Assembly (NCBI GenBank): GCA_964565775.1
Contig: CAZMGB010000015.1
Coordinates: forward strand, 1-64,000
Length of the DNA stretch: 64,000 nucleotides
From: CAZMGB01 sp964565775
GTDB lineage: Bacteria > Chloroflexota > Dehalococcoidia > DSTF01 > JALHUB01
Direction of reading: 5' to 3'
The position numbers and the translations under genes were made by a program. Under the pieces are notes generated by a model. The model was not told where the DNA came from. It did no database searches and saw only the letters and a list, made by a program, of their open reading frames with translations. Of the stretch, positions 42,229 to 51,844 are shown one piece after another; position 1 is the first letter of the stretch, and each line of letters opens with the position of its first letter.

Positions 42229-43503
42229 ATGACCGACTACCGAGGGATGTGGACCGAGTTGGACCTTGACCTGGAGAGGCACGACGTTCTGCTGCACGCG
42301 CTTTCCACCATGTACGGGGCCATCTATCTGAGCCAGCAGAACCGACCCAAGGCCATGGACTACTTCGACTTCGTGATCGGAGAGATCCACGGCCTCAGGG
42401 TGCAAGAGTTGATGGATCACAGAGCAAACGGGGGCAAAGTCGTCGGGCTGTACTGTGTCTTCGTGCCCGAGGATCTGATCATAGCCGCCGGCGCCATACC
42501 GGTAGGCCTCTGCGCCGGGACGCAGTTCTCCGTGCCTGACGGCGAGGAGGTGCTGCCACGCAACAGTTGTCCGTTGATCAAGTCCTCGTTCGGCTTCAAG
42601 GTGGGCCGCACCTGCCCCTATTTGCAGGCAAGTGACGTCCTGATCGGCGAGACGACCTGTGACGGCAAGAAGAAGATGTACGAGATCCTGGCTGAGTATC
42701 AGCCCACCTACGTCATGGAGGTGCCCCAGAAGAAGACACCGCCCGGCCGTGACCTGTACCTCGACGAACTGCGAGGTCTGAAGGGAAGGCTGGAAGCAGA
42801 GACGGGCGTAGCCGTCACACCGGAGAAGCTGGCGGAGGCCACCAGCCTGGTCGATGGCAAGCGCCGCGCCTTGCAGCGCCTCCACAACGCTCGCAGGGCC
42901 CGGCCGGCTCCCATCTCAGGCCTGGACGCCCTCCTTGTGACCCAGATCTCTTTCTACGACGACTTCGCCCGCTTCACGGAGAAGGTGAACGCCCTGTGCG
43001 ACGAACTGGAAGAGCGGATCGCCGCGCGTGAGGGCGCTTTTCCGGCCGACACGCCCCGCATTCTGGTCAGCGGTAGCCCCATGGCCATCCCCAACTGGAA
43101 GCTCCACGACGTGATCGAGGGCAGTGGGGCGGTTGTGGTAGGGGAAGAGTCGTGCGTTGGCAGTCGCTATTTCAGCTACCTGACCAGCAGGAGCGACGGC
43201 AGCCTGGAGAGTCAACTCAGGGCTATCGCCGACCGCCAGTTGGAAACCCACTGCGCCTGCTTCACGCCCAACGATGAGCGACTGCAAGACGTTCTGGAGC
43301 TGGCGAGCGGCTGGGCGGTGGACGGCGTCGTGCACTACAACCTCCAGTTCTGTCACACCTTCGCCAACGAAGCAGTGAAGATGGAGAGGGTCCTCGCGAG
43401 GGAGAACATCCCTCTGTTGCGCATTGAGACCGACTACGGCGAAGAGGACCTGGGCCAGCTCAAGACGAGGATAGAAGCCTTCCTGGAGATGATCCGCCGA
43501 TGA
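42229..43503 (+). CDS. 2-Hydroxyacyl-CoA dehydratase D-family protein (double-cubane cluster/YjiM-like)
   Basis: A 424-residue protein from ATG 42229. Cys-rich pattern of the HgdB/BcrC family: LYCVFVPEDLIIAAGAIPVG, RNSCPLIKSSFGF, GRTCPYLQASDVLIGETTCD, GEESCVGSRYF, CACFTPNDERL and NLQFCHTFANEA. Only one large subunit is present beside one activator, as in E. coli YjiM/YjiL and the double-cubane cluster protein of Carboxydothermus, not the two-subunit dehydratases HgdAB or HadBC. It probably binds an unusual Fe-S cluster and performs a low-potential reduction driven by the ATPase encoded next. Stop overlaps that start. Confidence 0.9.
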   Translation: MTDYRGMWTELDLDLERHDVLLHALSTMYGAIYLSQQNRPKAMDYFDFVIGEIHGLRVQELMDHRANGGKVVGLYCVFVPEDLIIAAGAIPVGLCAGTQFSVPDGEEVLPRNSCPLIKSSFGFKVGRTCPYLQASDVLIGETTCDGKKKMYEILAEYQPTYVMEVPQKKTPPGRDLYLDELRGLKGRLEAETGVAVTPEKLAEATSLVDGKRRALQRLHNARRARPAPISGLDALLVTQISFYDDFARFTEKVNALCDELEERIAAREGAFPADTPRILVSGSPMAIPNWKLHDVIEGSGAVVVGEESCVGSRYFSYLTSRSDGSLESQLRAIADRQLETHCACFTPNDERLQDVLELASGWAVDGVVHYNLQFCHTFANEAVKMERVLARENIPLLRIETDYGEEDLGQLKTRIEAFLEMIRR

Positions 43504-44246
43504 CCTACGCCGGCCTGGATATCGGTTCCCGCACCATCGTGTTGGTGGAGTTCGGTGAGCGCCCGATGGACTTCGACATCCTCGATAGTGGACCCAATCC
43601 TCTCGACCGGTGCCAGCGGCTCCTGGCCGGCAAGAGCCTTCGGCGGCTGGTGGCTACCGGCTACGGCCGTCGCCTTGCCACAACCACTCTCGCCGACGAA
43701 GTCGTCTCGGAGATCAGGGCGTATGGCCTGGGCGCCAGATACCTATATCCTGACTGCCGCATGGTGATCGATGTCGGCGGTCAGGACTGCAAGGTCACTC
43801 TGCTCTCCGACAGTGGGGAAGTGCAGAAGTTCGAGATGAACGACCGTTGCGCGGCCGGCACCGGTAGATTCCTTGAGATCATGGCCAGGGTCCTGGAGTT
43901 AGACATCAGCCAGCTCGGCGAACATGCTCTGGCCGCTAAGGCGATGGTGCGCATCAACAGCCAGTGCACCGTCTTCGCCGAATCGGAGGTGGTTTCGCTG
44001 ATCGCTCGCGGCGAGGAAAGCCGGGCAATAGCCCTGGGCCTGCACGAGGCCATTGCCACACGCATCGCCGGCATGGCACGCCGGATCGGCCCCAGAGAGC
44101 GCGTCCTCTTCGCCGGCGGCGGAGCGCTCAACGCCTGCCTCAGGCGACTGCTCAGCCAGAAACTAGGTGTTGAGTTGACCGTGCCAGAGGCGCCGCAGAT
44201 CGTCGGTGCGCTGGGGGCGGCACTCGTGGCGAGGGGGCTTGGGTGA
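43500..44246 (+). CDS. BadF/HgdC-type ATPase, activator of the dehydratase-family protein
   Basis: A 248-residue ASKHA ATPase. N-terminal YAGLDIGSRTIVLV, VIDVGGQDCKVTLL, the two Cys that bridge a [4Fe-4S] cluster across the dimer (MNDRCAAGTGRFLE and INSQCTVFAESEVVSL), and C-terminal FAGGGALNACLRR. It hydrolyses ATP to push one electron onto its partner. ATG overlaps the previous stop (ATGA), so the pair is translationally coupled. Confidence 0.94.
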   Translation: MTYAGLDIGSRTIVLVEFGERPMDFDILDSGPNPLDRCQRLLAGKSLRRLVATGYGRRLATTTLADEVVSEIRAYGLGARYLYPDCRMVIDVGGQDCKVTLLSDSGEVQKFEMNDRCAAGTGRFLEIMARVLELDISQLGEHALAAKAMVRINSQCTVFAESEVVSLIARGEESRAIALGLHEAIATRIAGMARRIGPRERVLFAGGGALNACLRRLLSQKLGVELTVPEAPQIVGALGAALVARGLG

Positions 44247-44504
44247 GCCGGACTGGTGGGCCAGGCGCTCTGCGATACGCACAGCACCAGCAGCGTGCCT
44301 GGCCTTCCGGCCGCGGGCGCACCCGGCCCCGCCGTGCGCATCGCTGAAGGCTCAGCCTATGTAAGGGTTGAAGGTGCGCGTGAAGTCCTTTAGGAGCCCG
44401 CCTGGCTAGCGTGAGGCTGCTGTGCACTTGACGAGCACAGCTTCAGGTGGTTCCATCAGTCCTATAGCTGCCCTCCGTCCAGCCAAAGGGCATTCACGGG
44501 AGCA

Positions 44505-45292
44505 TCATCTCAGGAGCCGAAACCCGCCAAACACCGCAGCAGCGATGGTGGCAAGTCCCACCACTACACCGAAGATGACCCACAGGGGCGAGTGTCCACC
44601 CCCATCTACGTCCACGGAAGCGTCGCCCTCGTCGCTGCTTCGAGCTGACTTCACAACAACCCGATTGCGGTCTCCTCGAATCACAACGGCCACAGCTTGG
44701 TCCGCAAGCTCAGCAGAAGGGACCTCGTCATCGTCCTCAAGCCCCGCCCGAATCTCAGCAATGAGTTCCACCAGACTGGTCCTTACCTGGTCTACGATGG
44801 ACGCAAGCGTGGAAGGCAGCACACTCCAATAGACATTTTGGATGATAGACAGGGGTCACTGGCCTCATGATTCATTAGACGTGCGATGTCGGCGCCCATT
44901 GGCAACGATAGCCTGACCGCTTCGCTCTGCCGAGATAGGTCATCGATCTCAGAGATAGGCTGCCTGATCTCCACCTCCTCGGAGATATCCTTGGCTACGA
45001 CCTCCGGCAAGTTTGCTGGGCTGATGCGTTGCCCCGTGATGATTGCTTCACTCACAAATGCGTTGCCCTTCACTCCGTCGATACAGATGGGAGCTCGAAC
45101 TCGGCGATATTCCGGTACATCGGGCTGCCCGTGGTAGCCGCGCAGTTCTCGCGCTGCCCATTCCCGCAAGTCGCGGCTACCCGCCCGACCGCCGAGCGCA
45201 ACGCACATTCGCAGCGCGTCCGCGAGCGACGCGTCGCTAGATAAGGCCGCCTCTTCGATCCTGGCGAGTAGGCTCTTGGCACCTCTTCTCAT
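44505..45292 (-). pseudogene. AbiTii abortive-infection family protein, frameshifted
   Basis: ATG 45292 opens a frame with the AbiTii N-terminus (SLLARIEEAALSSDASLADA, LRMCVALGGRAGSRDLREWA, VPEYRRVRAPICIDGVKGNA). After NHEASDP it drifts off frame. In the next frame the family continues (QNVYWSVLPSTLASIVDQVR, TSLVELIAEIRAG) to a C-terminal transmembrane helix (LWVIFGVVVGLATIAAAVFG) and stop at 44505. Adding one base in the G4 run at 44852-44855 restores a single protein of about 262 residues. AbiTii proteins are associated with phage-induced abortive infection; the trailing membrane helix suggests a membrane effector. It may be a true pseudogene or a sequencing slip. Confidence 0.75.
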
Positions 45293-45753
45293 GATGGAGA
45301 TCCGAATCGCCTATCACCACTGGACGAACATGGGGATGTGCGTTCAATGACGACGTAAGGGGTCTTCCCTTTGAGCGGCCACCCGTCCAGATTCGATGAT
45401 GCGGCAGCAGGGCGGCAAAGCCAAGACTTTGGTGCTGGGGCCTCCTCATTGGTATAGGCGACCCCGAGGGGGCTCAAGTCCGACGATACCCACGCCGCCT
45501 GGCTCCTGTCATTTGGGAGGGGCAGGCATAGGGGATGACGCCGGCCGCGTCTAGCGCAGCGAAGCGGTACGGCGCGTGGCGGAGGAGCTGCACAGTACCT
45601 TCACTAGCGCGCAGGCAGCGCGCGCCCGGCACTGCTACTCCGACGCGTCCTCCTCCACGCACTCCACGTCCACGTCCGGCGACTCGATGCGGATGTGCGC
45701 TTGGGCGGGCTCAAGCATCACCATTCCAGTGCACAAGGTCAGAACCACCGCGT
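45293..45753. other. Intergenic region
   Basis: About 460 bp upstream of the AbiTii gene. It contains an 18-bp segment (45486-45503) repeated at 61646-61663. No gene supported. Confidence 0.45.
45486..45503 (+). repeat. 18-bp dispersed repeat, copy 1
   Basis: ATACCCACGCCGCCTGGC is identical to 61646-61663. In both places it lies in intergenic DNA and is followed by sequence able to form a short hairpin. Function unknown. Confidence 0.5.
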
Positions 45754-46572
45754 CTATTCCTCAATCTGGCTGAAGTCAGGCAGCCGGAGAGTCGACATGG
45801 GCACTGTTCCCTCGAACTGCAACGCCCTCGACACCGGGTGCCTCTCGAGCTGAATCGGAAGACCTAGCTCCTGCTCCGCCATCGATACCGACACGGCCCT
45901 TATCTCCTGCGTAACCCCGGGCTCCCAGCGGCTCACGGTGGACAGTAACAGCGGTATCCCCTTCGAGGAGTCCACACAGAAAACGGCATCGCTAAACGAT
46001 GCATCGTCGAACGAGTAACAGGAAGCCGTTCTTCCAGCGACGATCTGGTCCGGGAGTCGCCCTGTGATGTCGAACACCATCACGTAGTGGAGCAGGCCTG
46101 GGAACGACGCCCCCTCGCTGCAGGACAGATCGGCCTGCGGCGTGCCGTCGGCCCCGGACGAACCTCGGCGGAACCACAAGCAGCCCATGCTGTCATACGG
46201 AAGGTCCGCTGCTAGTGGTGCGTCACTCTCGATCGAGATCCACCCCATCTCGGGCTCGCCTGATCCCGACGGGACGATATCCCATCTCACCACGCCCTTC
46301 CCCTGTCTCCAGACGAAGTCTTCCGGCCCGACAAAGTACTGGCTATGCGCTTTGAACATAACAGAGAAAGGGACGTCCGACGGCGCTATCAGGTCTTGGA
46401 CCCACTGCCGGACGACGGGTGTCGACGCGTCTGCGGTTGCTGGCGGTTCATGGTTGGGTGTCGAGTCCGCTCCTGATGTCCGGCCGCTGCAGCCGACTAT
46501 GAGGATCAAGGTGAAAGCGGACACTACCGTGAACGCTATCGATGTCGGTGATAGTAGAAGCAGCCTTCGCAC
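45754..46572 (-). CDS. Putative lipoprotein of unknown function
   Basis: A 272-residue protein. Signal sequence LLLLSPTSIAFTVVSAFTLI ends in a lipobox ILIVGC. The mature part is rich in beta-type segments (FVWRQGKGVVRWDIVPSGSG, YVMVFDITGRLPDQIVAGRT) with four or more Cys that may form disulphides (MGCLW, LSCSE, ASCYSF, VFCVD). No known domain recognised. It lies 24 bp after a small gene on the same strand. Confidence 0.75.
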   Translation of the reverse strand: MRRLLLLSPTSIAFTVVSAFTLILIVGCSGRTSGADSTPNHEPPATADASTPVVRQWVQDLIAPSDVPFSVMFKAHSQYFVGPEDFVWRQGKGVVRWDIVPSGSGEPEMGWISIESDAPLAADLPYDSMGCLWFRRGSSGADGTPQADLSCSEGASFPGLLHYVMVFDITGRLPDQIVAGRTASCYSFDDASFSDAVFCVDSSKGIPLLLSTVSRWEPGVTQEIRAVSVSMAEQELGLPIQLERHPVSRALQFEGTVPMSTLRLPDFSQIEE

Positions 46573-46596
46573 GATGTCCTCCTCCGGATCTACCGG

Positions 46597-46809
46597 TCAC
46601 CATGGGAATGTGGGATGGAAGCGTGGGAACCAGCCGGGAGCCCCCGGTCTTCCAGGGTACACATAGGGCTCGAGGATACCGAATCTCGCCAGCGCATTGC
46701 GCTGGAACGCAGACCACGGCAACTGCCTGATGTCAACCTGGCACCGATCGATTCCGAGTTCGTTGCCGATGGCGCGGGCTTCGTCGATGCTGAACGTCCG
46801 ATCTGCCAT
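46597..46809 (-). CDS. Small DUF5661-like protein
   Basis: A 70-residue protein from ATG 46809 (in-frame TTG at 46815 possible). The first half (FSIDEARAIGNELGIDRCQV) resembles the N-terminus of DUF5661 proteins, which have a phase-like signature FSIDEAR...GIDW. The second half (PYVYPGRPGAPGWFPRFHPT) is Pro/aromatic-rich and does not match, so the match is partial. Probably co-transcribed with the lipoprotein gene downstream. Confidence 0.5.
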   Translation of the reverse strand: MADRTFSIDEARAIGNELGIDRCQVDIRQLPWSAFQRNALARFGILEPYVYPGRPGAPGWFPRFHPTFPW

Positions 46810-46877
46810 TTCCAACCCCTGTTTTGGCTATCACGCTCTTGCCGGCGGCGAGGAGCCAAGCTCAGTGTAGCGGATGA

Positions 46878-48662
46878 CTAGCTCTGGCCCTTCCCCCTGA
46901 GGTAGTCGATGAGTGGCTGCGTGACCAGGGGCACCACATCGCCGATCATGTGGGGCATGAGGTTGTCCATCACAGTGGGCATCAGGTCCGGCATCTGCTC
47001 CTGCATGTAGTCCGGCATGGGAATACGCTCGGACACCCGCTCCAGCATGACCGGCATTACCTTTGGCATTATCCTGGCCAGCAGCCTGGGAAACAGCAGG
47101 GGGAACGCCGGCTTCATCAACTCCAGGGCGCCGGGAACCTTCCCCATTAGCCGCATCATCGGCCCCATGCCGTACGGCATAGCTTCAACGAGTTCCGGCC
47201 ACATCGTGCCCACCAGGTCGGCAAAGCCCCGAGGCGTCATGAGCGCGATCATGGCCTCGAAGACGACCCACTGCCTCTGCACCTCTGGGTTGGGGTCCGG
47301 AAACGCGTGGCCCAGAGCAGATGCGGCGAATCGTGCGAGATCAACCACCTCAATGGGAATCTGCTTCTTCTCGGCTGTGACGCGAAGCTGAAACTCGCAG
47401 CACGGGCAGAGCGCCAGCACTTTCTCGGCCCCTGCTTCCACTGCTTCGTCCAGCCTCACCTTCCCGACGTCGGCAGCGATGGGCGGATCTTTCAGCAGCG
47501 TCAGGACGCTGGCGCAACAGTGCGCCGCCTGGCGGTTGTGGCTCATCTCCACCAGCTTGGTGTTGGGGACTGCCTCGATGAGCTGGCGCGGCGGTTCGTA
47601 GACGCCTGACACGCGGCCGATGTGACACGAGTCATGCCAGGTCACCGTGACCGGCTGGCGGGCGTTGTCGGGGAAGCTGAACTCGCCCGCCTGGATCTTC
47701 TCGGCCACCACCTCGCTGTAGTGCCTCGCGGTGATGCCGTACTTGATACCCAGCTTCTCGGCCCAAACTGGGTAGATGTGCCGCCACATCATGTCACAGG
47801 CAGGGCACGACGAGACAACGGTATCAGCGCCGACCTCTTTGACGGCGTCGATGTTCTTTCTCATCGTCTCTGCGAAGACGTCCCACTTGCCGGCCACCAG
47901 CATAGGCGTTCCGCAGCAGTTCTCCTTCTCGCCGACGTAGGTGAAGTCGACGCCGGCCGCGTCAAGGAGACGGACGCCAGCCATTCCGATGTCGTGCTCG
48001 ACGTAGCTGGCGGTACAACCAGCGAAGTACGCTACCTTCGCCTGGTGCGCCGGGCCGTGCTTGTCCTTCAGGTCGTCCGGGAACCACGAGGAGCGGTTTC
48101 GCCGGTAGCCGGCCCAGATGTCTCCCTCCTTTCGAAGGGACGCTGCCATCATCTCGAAAGGCGGGAAGGTCATCCGTTTCTCTTCGTCCACGAGCTGACC
48201 ACGCAGCTTCATCCATGACGGCTCGATGGGAAGGGCTGCCGAGCAGCGCAGGTTGCACAGCTCACAGGTGGTGCAGACCAAGATGGTGTCGACCATGAAC
48301 TGATCCCACTTCTCGCGGCCCTCCATGTACTCTCGCAGCCAGTACCACTTGCCACGGGGGCTTTGGCTTTCCCACCCCCTGCCGTAGAACTGATCGCACT
48401 CCTCGATGCAGTAGCCACACTGGGAGCAGCCGTAGGCATACCAGGCCACGTCAGCCGGGATGTCATGCACGGGCTTGCTGGGCCGCTCCCCGATCTCAGG
48501 TATGACGCGGTTCCCAAGCGGCCGGACGAAGGGCTCGACGGGGTTCGCCAGGCCGAGGGCTCTGCCCACCAGCCCGCCGCCCAGCACCTTGCCCGGATTG
48601 AGGATTCCTTTCGGGTCGCGTTGCCCCTTGGCCGTCTCCAATCGCCGGGCCCTGTCCCCCCC
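46878..48662 (-). CDS. FAD/Fe-S oxidoreductase, C-terminal Fe-S half (separated by frameshift)
   Basis: C-terminal half of the gene that starts at 49960. Two 4Fe-4S sites (CSQCGYCIEECDQFY and CTTCELCNLRCSAA), then CCG-type modules (FAGCTASYVEHD, ENCCGTPMLVAGKW, SSCPACDMMWRH, WHDSCHIGRVSG, AHCCAS, CPCCEFQLR) as in GlcF and HdrD. The last 130 residues are a Met/Pro-rich helical tail with repeated LMP/MP steps (IMPKVMPVMLERVSERIPMP, DLMPTVMDNLMPHM) not seen in GlcF. It likely passes electrons from the flavin to a membrane or cytoplasmic acceptor. The frame breaks at the 7-C run 48656-48662 (plus strand). Confidence 0.85.
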   Translation of the reverse strand, partial: GGDRARRLETAKGQRDPKGILNPGKVLGGGLVGRALGLANPVEPFVRPLGNRVIPEIGERPSKPVHDIPADVAWYAYGCSQCGYCIEECDQFYGRGWESQSPRGKWYWLREYMEGREKWDQFMVDTILVCTTCELCNLRCSAALPIEPSWMKLRGQLVDEEKRMTFPPFEMMAASLRKEGDIWAGYRRNRSSWFPDDLKDKHGPAHQAKVAYFAGCTASYVEHDIGMAGVRLLDAAGVDFTYVGEKENCCGTPMLVAGKWDVFAETMRKNIDAVKEVGADTVVSSCPACDMMWRHIYPVWAEKLGIKYGITARHYSEVVAEKIQAGEFSFPDNARQPVTVTWHDSCHIGRVSGVYEPPRQLIEAVPNTKLVEMSHNRQAAHCCASVLTLLKDPPIAADVGKVRLDEAVEAGAEKVLALCPCCEFQLRVTAEKKQIPIEVVDLARFAASALGHAFPDPNPEVQRQWVVFEAMIALMTPRGFADLVGTMWPELVEAMPYGMGPMMRLMGKVPGALELMKPAFPLLFPRLLARIMPKVMPVMLERVSERIPMPDYMQEQMPDLMPTVMDNLMPHMIGDVVPLVTQPLIDYLRGKGQS

Positions 48663-49960
48663 AGGACTTGCTTCGCCTTTCTCGCGAAGTAGAGCCCGGT
48701 CGCGTAGGGCCTGCCGCCGTGCTTCTCGGCGATCTTCATGATGGTCAGCACCAGGCTGAACACGAAGTTGTAGCGGAACGTGCGCTGGTCGCTGGGAATG
48801 AAGCCGAGAATGACGACCTCCGGCTCGCCGCCGCGGCCCTCTCGGATGACGACGCCCTCCTTCACGACCGGTTGGTGCACCTTGCGCTCGATGTCGGTCA
48901 ATACCGGACCAAGGGAGGAGAGCGGAACCACGATCTCGGCCGGCACGAGGCTCGGGCCCAGGCGCTTGACGACCATCAGCTTGAAGCGGTGGTCCCACTC
49001 ATGCTGGGCGATGCGGTCGCTGAGGATCTCCGCCTCGCAGGCCTTGATGAGCTCTGGAAGCCTGCCGGCAACGGCCTGTCGATCCCTCGCGCGGAAGGCC
49101 AGAGTAGTGATGTAGGCCGCCGGCAACAGCACCCGTTCCTCCATTGGGTGGCCGTGGTGCTCCATCAGGGGAGCCCTGTTCTTAAGCTCCGCCATGCGCG
49201 GGTTGATGAAGACAAGCGACCAGATGGGCAGCTTCTCATCGACCAGTGATTGCAGCAGGCGCTGCAAGTCGTGCGCGTCCGGGCAGCCGATGGCGACCAG
49301 CTCCAAGTCGTCCGCCGGCTGCACTCGCACGGTCACCTCGCTTATCAGGCCGGTGATGCCCTCGGCGTCCGCTACCAGCTCGAGGTCGGTGCCGGAGAAG
49401 TCGCTGACGGTGCCATCTCCCAGCACGACGCGCGCGCTCACGACGTTGTCGCTGAACCAGCCTGACTCATAGGAACCGATGCCGGCTCCACCCTGCGCCA
49501 GCCAGCCGCCCACGGTTGAGGCTGGATAGCTGGTGGGATAGAGTCGCAAGGTCAGCCCGTGTTTCTTCAGCTCCCGGTCCAGCTTCTCCCACACGACGCC
49601 GGCCTGCACGGTGGCCGTCTGGGCGTCGACGTCAACGCGGATGACCCGGTTCATCCGGTAGAAGTCCACCACAATGCCCTTCTTGATGGGCAGCACGCCG
49701 CCATAGCCGGACGATGCTTTGCCGCGCGGGGTGAGCGGCACACGACGCTGCGACGCCCAACGTACCAGTTCCACGAGCTCCTCCTCGGTCTCCGGTTGGA
49801 CCACGGCTTCCGGAGTCGTGTCGCCGATGAGGGGCTTGATGAGGCCTGGAACGGCCGCGATGTCGTGGCCGTAGAGGCGGCGCTCCGACTTGCGGAAGCA
49901 CACGCGGTCACCGAATGCGCGCGCCAGATGGGACCGTTGTCTGGATCCAAGCTTCGTCAT
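48656..49960 (-). CDS. FAD-linked oxidase half of the same FAD/Fe-S oxidoreductase (frameshifted gene)
   Basis: ATG 49960 (AAGGAG upstream) starts a VAO/PCMH-type flavoprotein: VQPETEEELVELVRWASQRR, FAD loop PLTPRGKASSGYGGVLPIKK, TVQAGVVWEKLDRELKKHGL, and GGWLAQGGAGIGSYESGWFS, as in GlcD and D-lactate dehydrogenases. After ARKAKQVLGG the frame goes astray; the natural continuation DRARRLETAKGQRDPKGILN, then PGKVL, is in the other frame. One added base in the run at 48656-48662 rejoins the halves into about 1027 residues. Substrate is probably a 2-hydroxy acid. Alone, this half would lack its electron-transfer domain. Confidence 0.85.
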
Positions 49961-50668
49961 GGTAGTCTCCTTGATCCTTCCAGCGGACGGCAGCCAGCAG
50001 CCTCGTGCTCCGCCAAGCGCCGAACAGAGCTTGGCCTCGCTGAGGTGAATACTATGCTCGCCTTCGATCACAACAGCGGGATGACAGGTGCCCCATTGGG
50101 TCAGGCTCCTCTCGACGCCACCCCTAGCGCCACGCTCAGAGGCGAGAACGGCGAGGACGACGAGCAAGAGCGCGGTGATATCCACTTCCACACCCAAGGC
50201 TCCCGCAGAGCCGCATATGGATGCCGCGCAGCCGATTATAGCACTGTCTGGACCCTCAACTCAGATGTCTTGTAGGGCGACGATGGGGAAGGATAAGTAG
50301 CCGAAGCCTTCAAGTCTTCAGGCTGGGAAGGCGGCCACGCAGAGGCGATGTCGCCTACGGAGACCGCGCACATTGTGACCCACGATTGAGACGGGTTACG
50401 AAGCCTGCGCCGTTCCCCTGCTCCTGGCTCCCACCTGCAATCTCCCCTAGATGCGCGGGTCTTGGGGCGATGAAAATCGTCCACGAAGAAGCAAGAGCTA
50501 CGGGGTTCAAGACCCGGTGGCTTCGCAACTAGCGAAATCTGCGGACCGAGCACAAGTTCCAGCCTAGGCGTTATTCGCAGGCGGATTCACTCGGTGGGAC
50601 ACGGAGGCGACATCGGGGACATGCGCAGGGGGCCACGAGCCGCCAGCCAAAGGTTGGCCGCCCCGACC
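49961..50668. other. Intergenic region upstream of the FAD/Fe-S gene
   Basis: About 700 bp. The minus frame can be extended to 50197 with a hydrophobic start (ITALLLVVLAVLASERG), but a strong ribosome binding site supports the ATG at 49960. The rest, 50200-50668, holds no recognisable gene, RNA or repeat. Confidence 0.45.
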
Positions 50669-51844
50669 CTAATCCGCTGAATTCGCTTCCAGCGTGCGCG
50701 TTTGCAGAGCATCTCTGTTCCGACCACTCGCGAGGGGGAGCCAGAAGCTGAATGTCGTGCCCCGGTCGGGGCTGCTCCGGACGCTAATCTCACCGCCGTG
50801 GGCGCGTACCAACTGCCGAGCGATGGCGAGCCCCAGGCCGGAGCCGCCGGTGGCGCGGCTGCGCGACGGCTCGGCACGGTAAAATCGATCGAAGACGCGA
50901 GGCAGGGCCTCGGCGGGGATGCCCGAACCGGTATCGGTCACTTCGACGACGACGCGGCCCGCCTCAGCCCGGGCAGCTACCGTGATGCGCCCGCCGACCT
51001 CTGTGTGGCGGAGCGCATTCGACAGGAGATTCCGAAGGACCTGCGAGATGCGGTCGCCGTCCACGCTCACACCCGGCAGCCCGCCATCTGCCAACAGCTC
51101 CAGCGTCACGCCCTTCTCCTGGGCCCGTCCAGCCACAGCCGCCAGCGCTCGCTCTGCGATGCCTGCCAAGTCATGTTCCCGGCGCTGGAGCGAGAGCTGG
51201 CCCGAGTCAGCCAGCGACAGAGTGCGCAGGTCATCGACCAGACGGGCCAGCAGTTCCGTCTCCTCGTGAAGCGAGTCGAGCCGCTCGGGTGTCGCTCCGG
51301 TCACCCCGTCCTGAAGAGCCTCAATCTCTGCCTGCAGTACTGCGAGCGGGGTCCTCAGCTCGTGTGCAATGTCGGCGACCAGTCGATGCCGGGCCTCCTC
51401 CTGGCTCGCCAGGGACTCGGCCATAGTGTTGAAGGCTGCCGCAAGTTCTCCCAGCTCATCGGCTGATGACTCCGCCACACGGCGAGAAAGATCGCCCGCC
51501 GCTATCGCGCCGGCCCCCTTGGCCAGGACCCGCACTCGGCGAGTGATGTATCGCCCCGCGACGAAGGCGGCCAGGCTCGCCGCGACGGCGCCCGCTCCTC
51601 CCGACAGGACGAGGGACCAGCGAAGCCGATCAAGGAAGCCCTGTTCGGTGGGGCCCATCATCGAGGCCATGTCCTCGGCCGCACCACCCATCATGCCGCG
51701 CATCGCTTGCGTGTGGGAGAGGTAGGTCTGAAAGCTCTCCGTCGTGGCTCTGTCCAGCGCGAAGAGGACCGCCGCCAGCGTCACCGCGAACACAGCGAAG
51801 AAGGCCAAAGCCAGCTTCCAGGCTAGCCCGAGGCGGCTAGGCAT
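50669..51844 (-). CDS. Membrane sensor histidine kinase with Met-rich sensor loop (copper operon)
   Basis: A 391-residue kinase. TM1 (LALAFFAVFAVTLAAVLFAL), a short extracytoplasmic loop of about 40 residues, TM2 (LVLSGGAGAVAASLAAFVAG), HAMP, HisKA with His161 (ADIAHELRTPL), HATPase (NLLSNALRHTE, DTGSGIP, GGSGLGLAIARQL). The loop has six Met in 16 residues (AMRGMMGGAAEDMASMMG), a composition typical of Cu(I)/Ag(I) coordination. Start overlaps the regulator stop. Together with the downstream copper ATPase this suggests a copper sensor. Confidence 0.92.
   Translation of the reverse strand: MPSRLGLAWKLALAFFAVFAVTLAAVLFALDRATTESFQTYLSHTQAMRGMMGGAAEDMASMMGPTEQGFLDRLRWSLVLSGGAGAVAASLAAFVAGRYITRRVRVLAKGAGAIAAGDLSRRVAESSADELGELAAAFNTMAESLASQEEARHRLVADIAHELRTPLAVLQAEIEALQDGVTGATPERLDSLHEETELLARLVDDLRTLSLADSGQLSLQRREHDLAGIAERALAAVAGRAQEKGVTLELLADGGLPGVSVDGDRISQVLRNLLSNALRHTEVGGRITVAARAEAGRVVVEVTDTGSGIPAEALPRVFDRFYRAEPSRSRATGGSGLGLAIARQLVRAHGGEISVRSSPDRGTTFSFWLPLASGRNRDALQTRTLEANSAD

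Noticed and set aside
50505..50535. tRNA T-arm-like GGGTTCAAGACCC
   Set aside because: No matching 5-bp stem/7-nt loop geometry and no acceptor, D or anticodon arms nearby.
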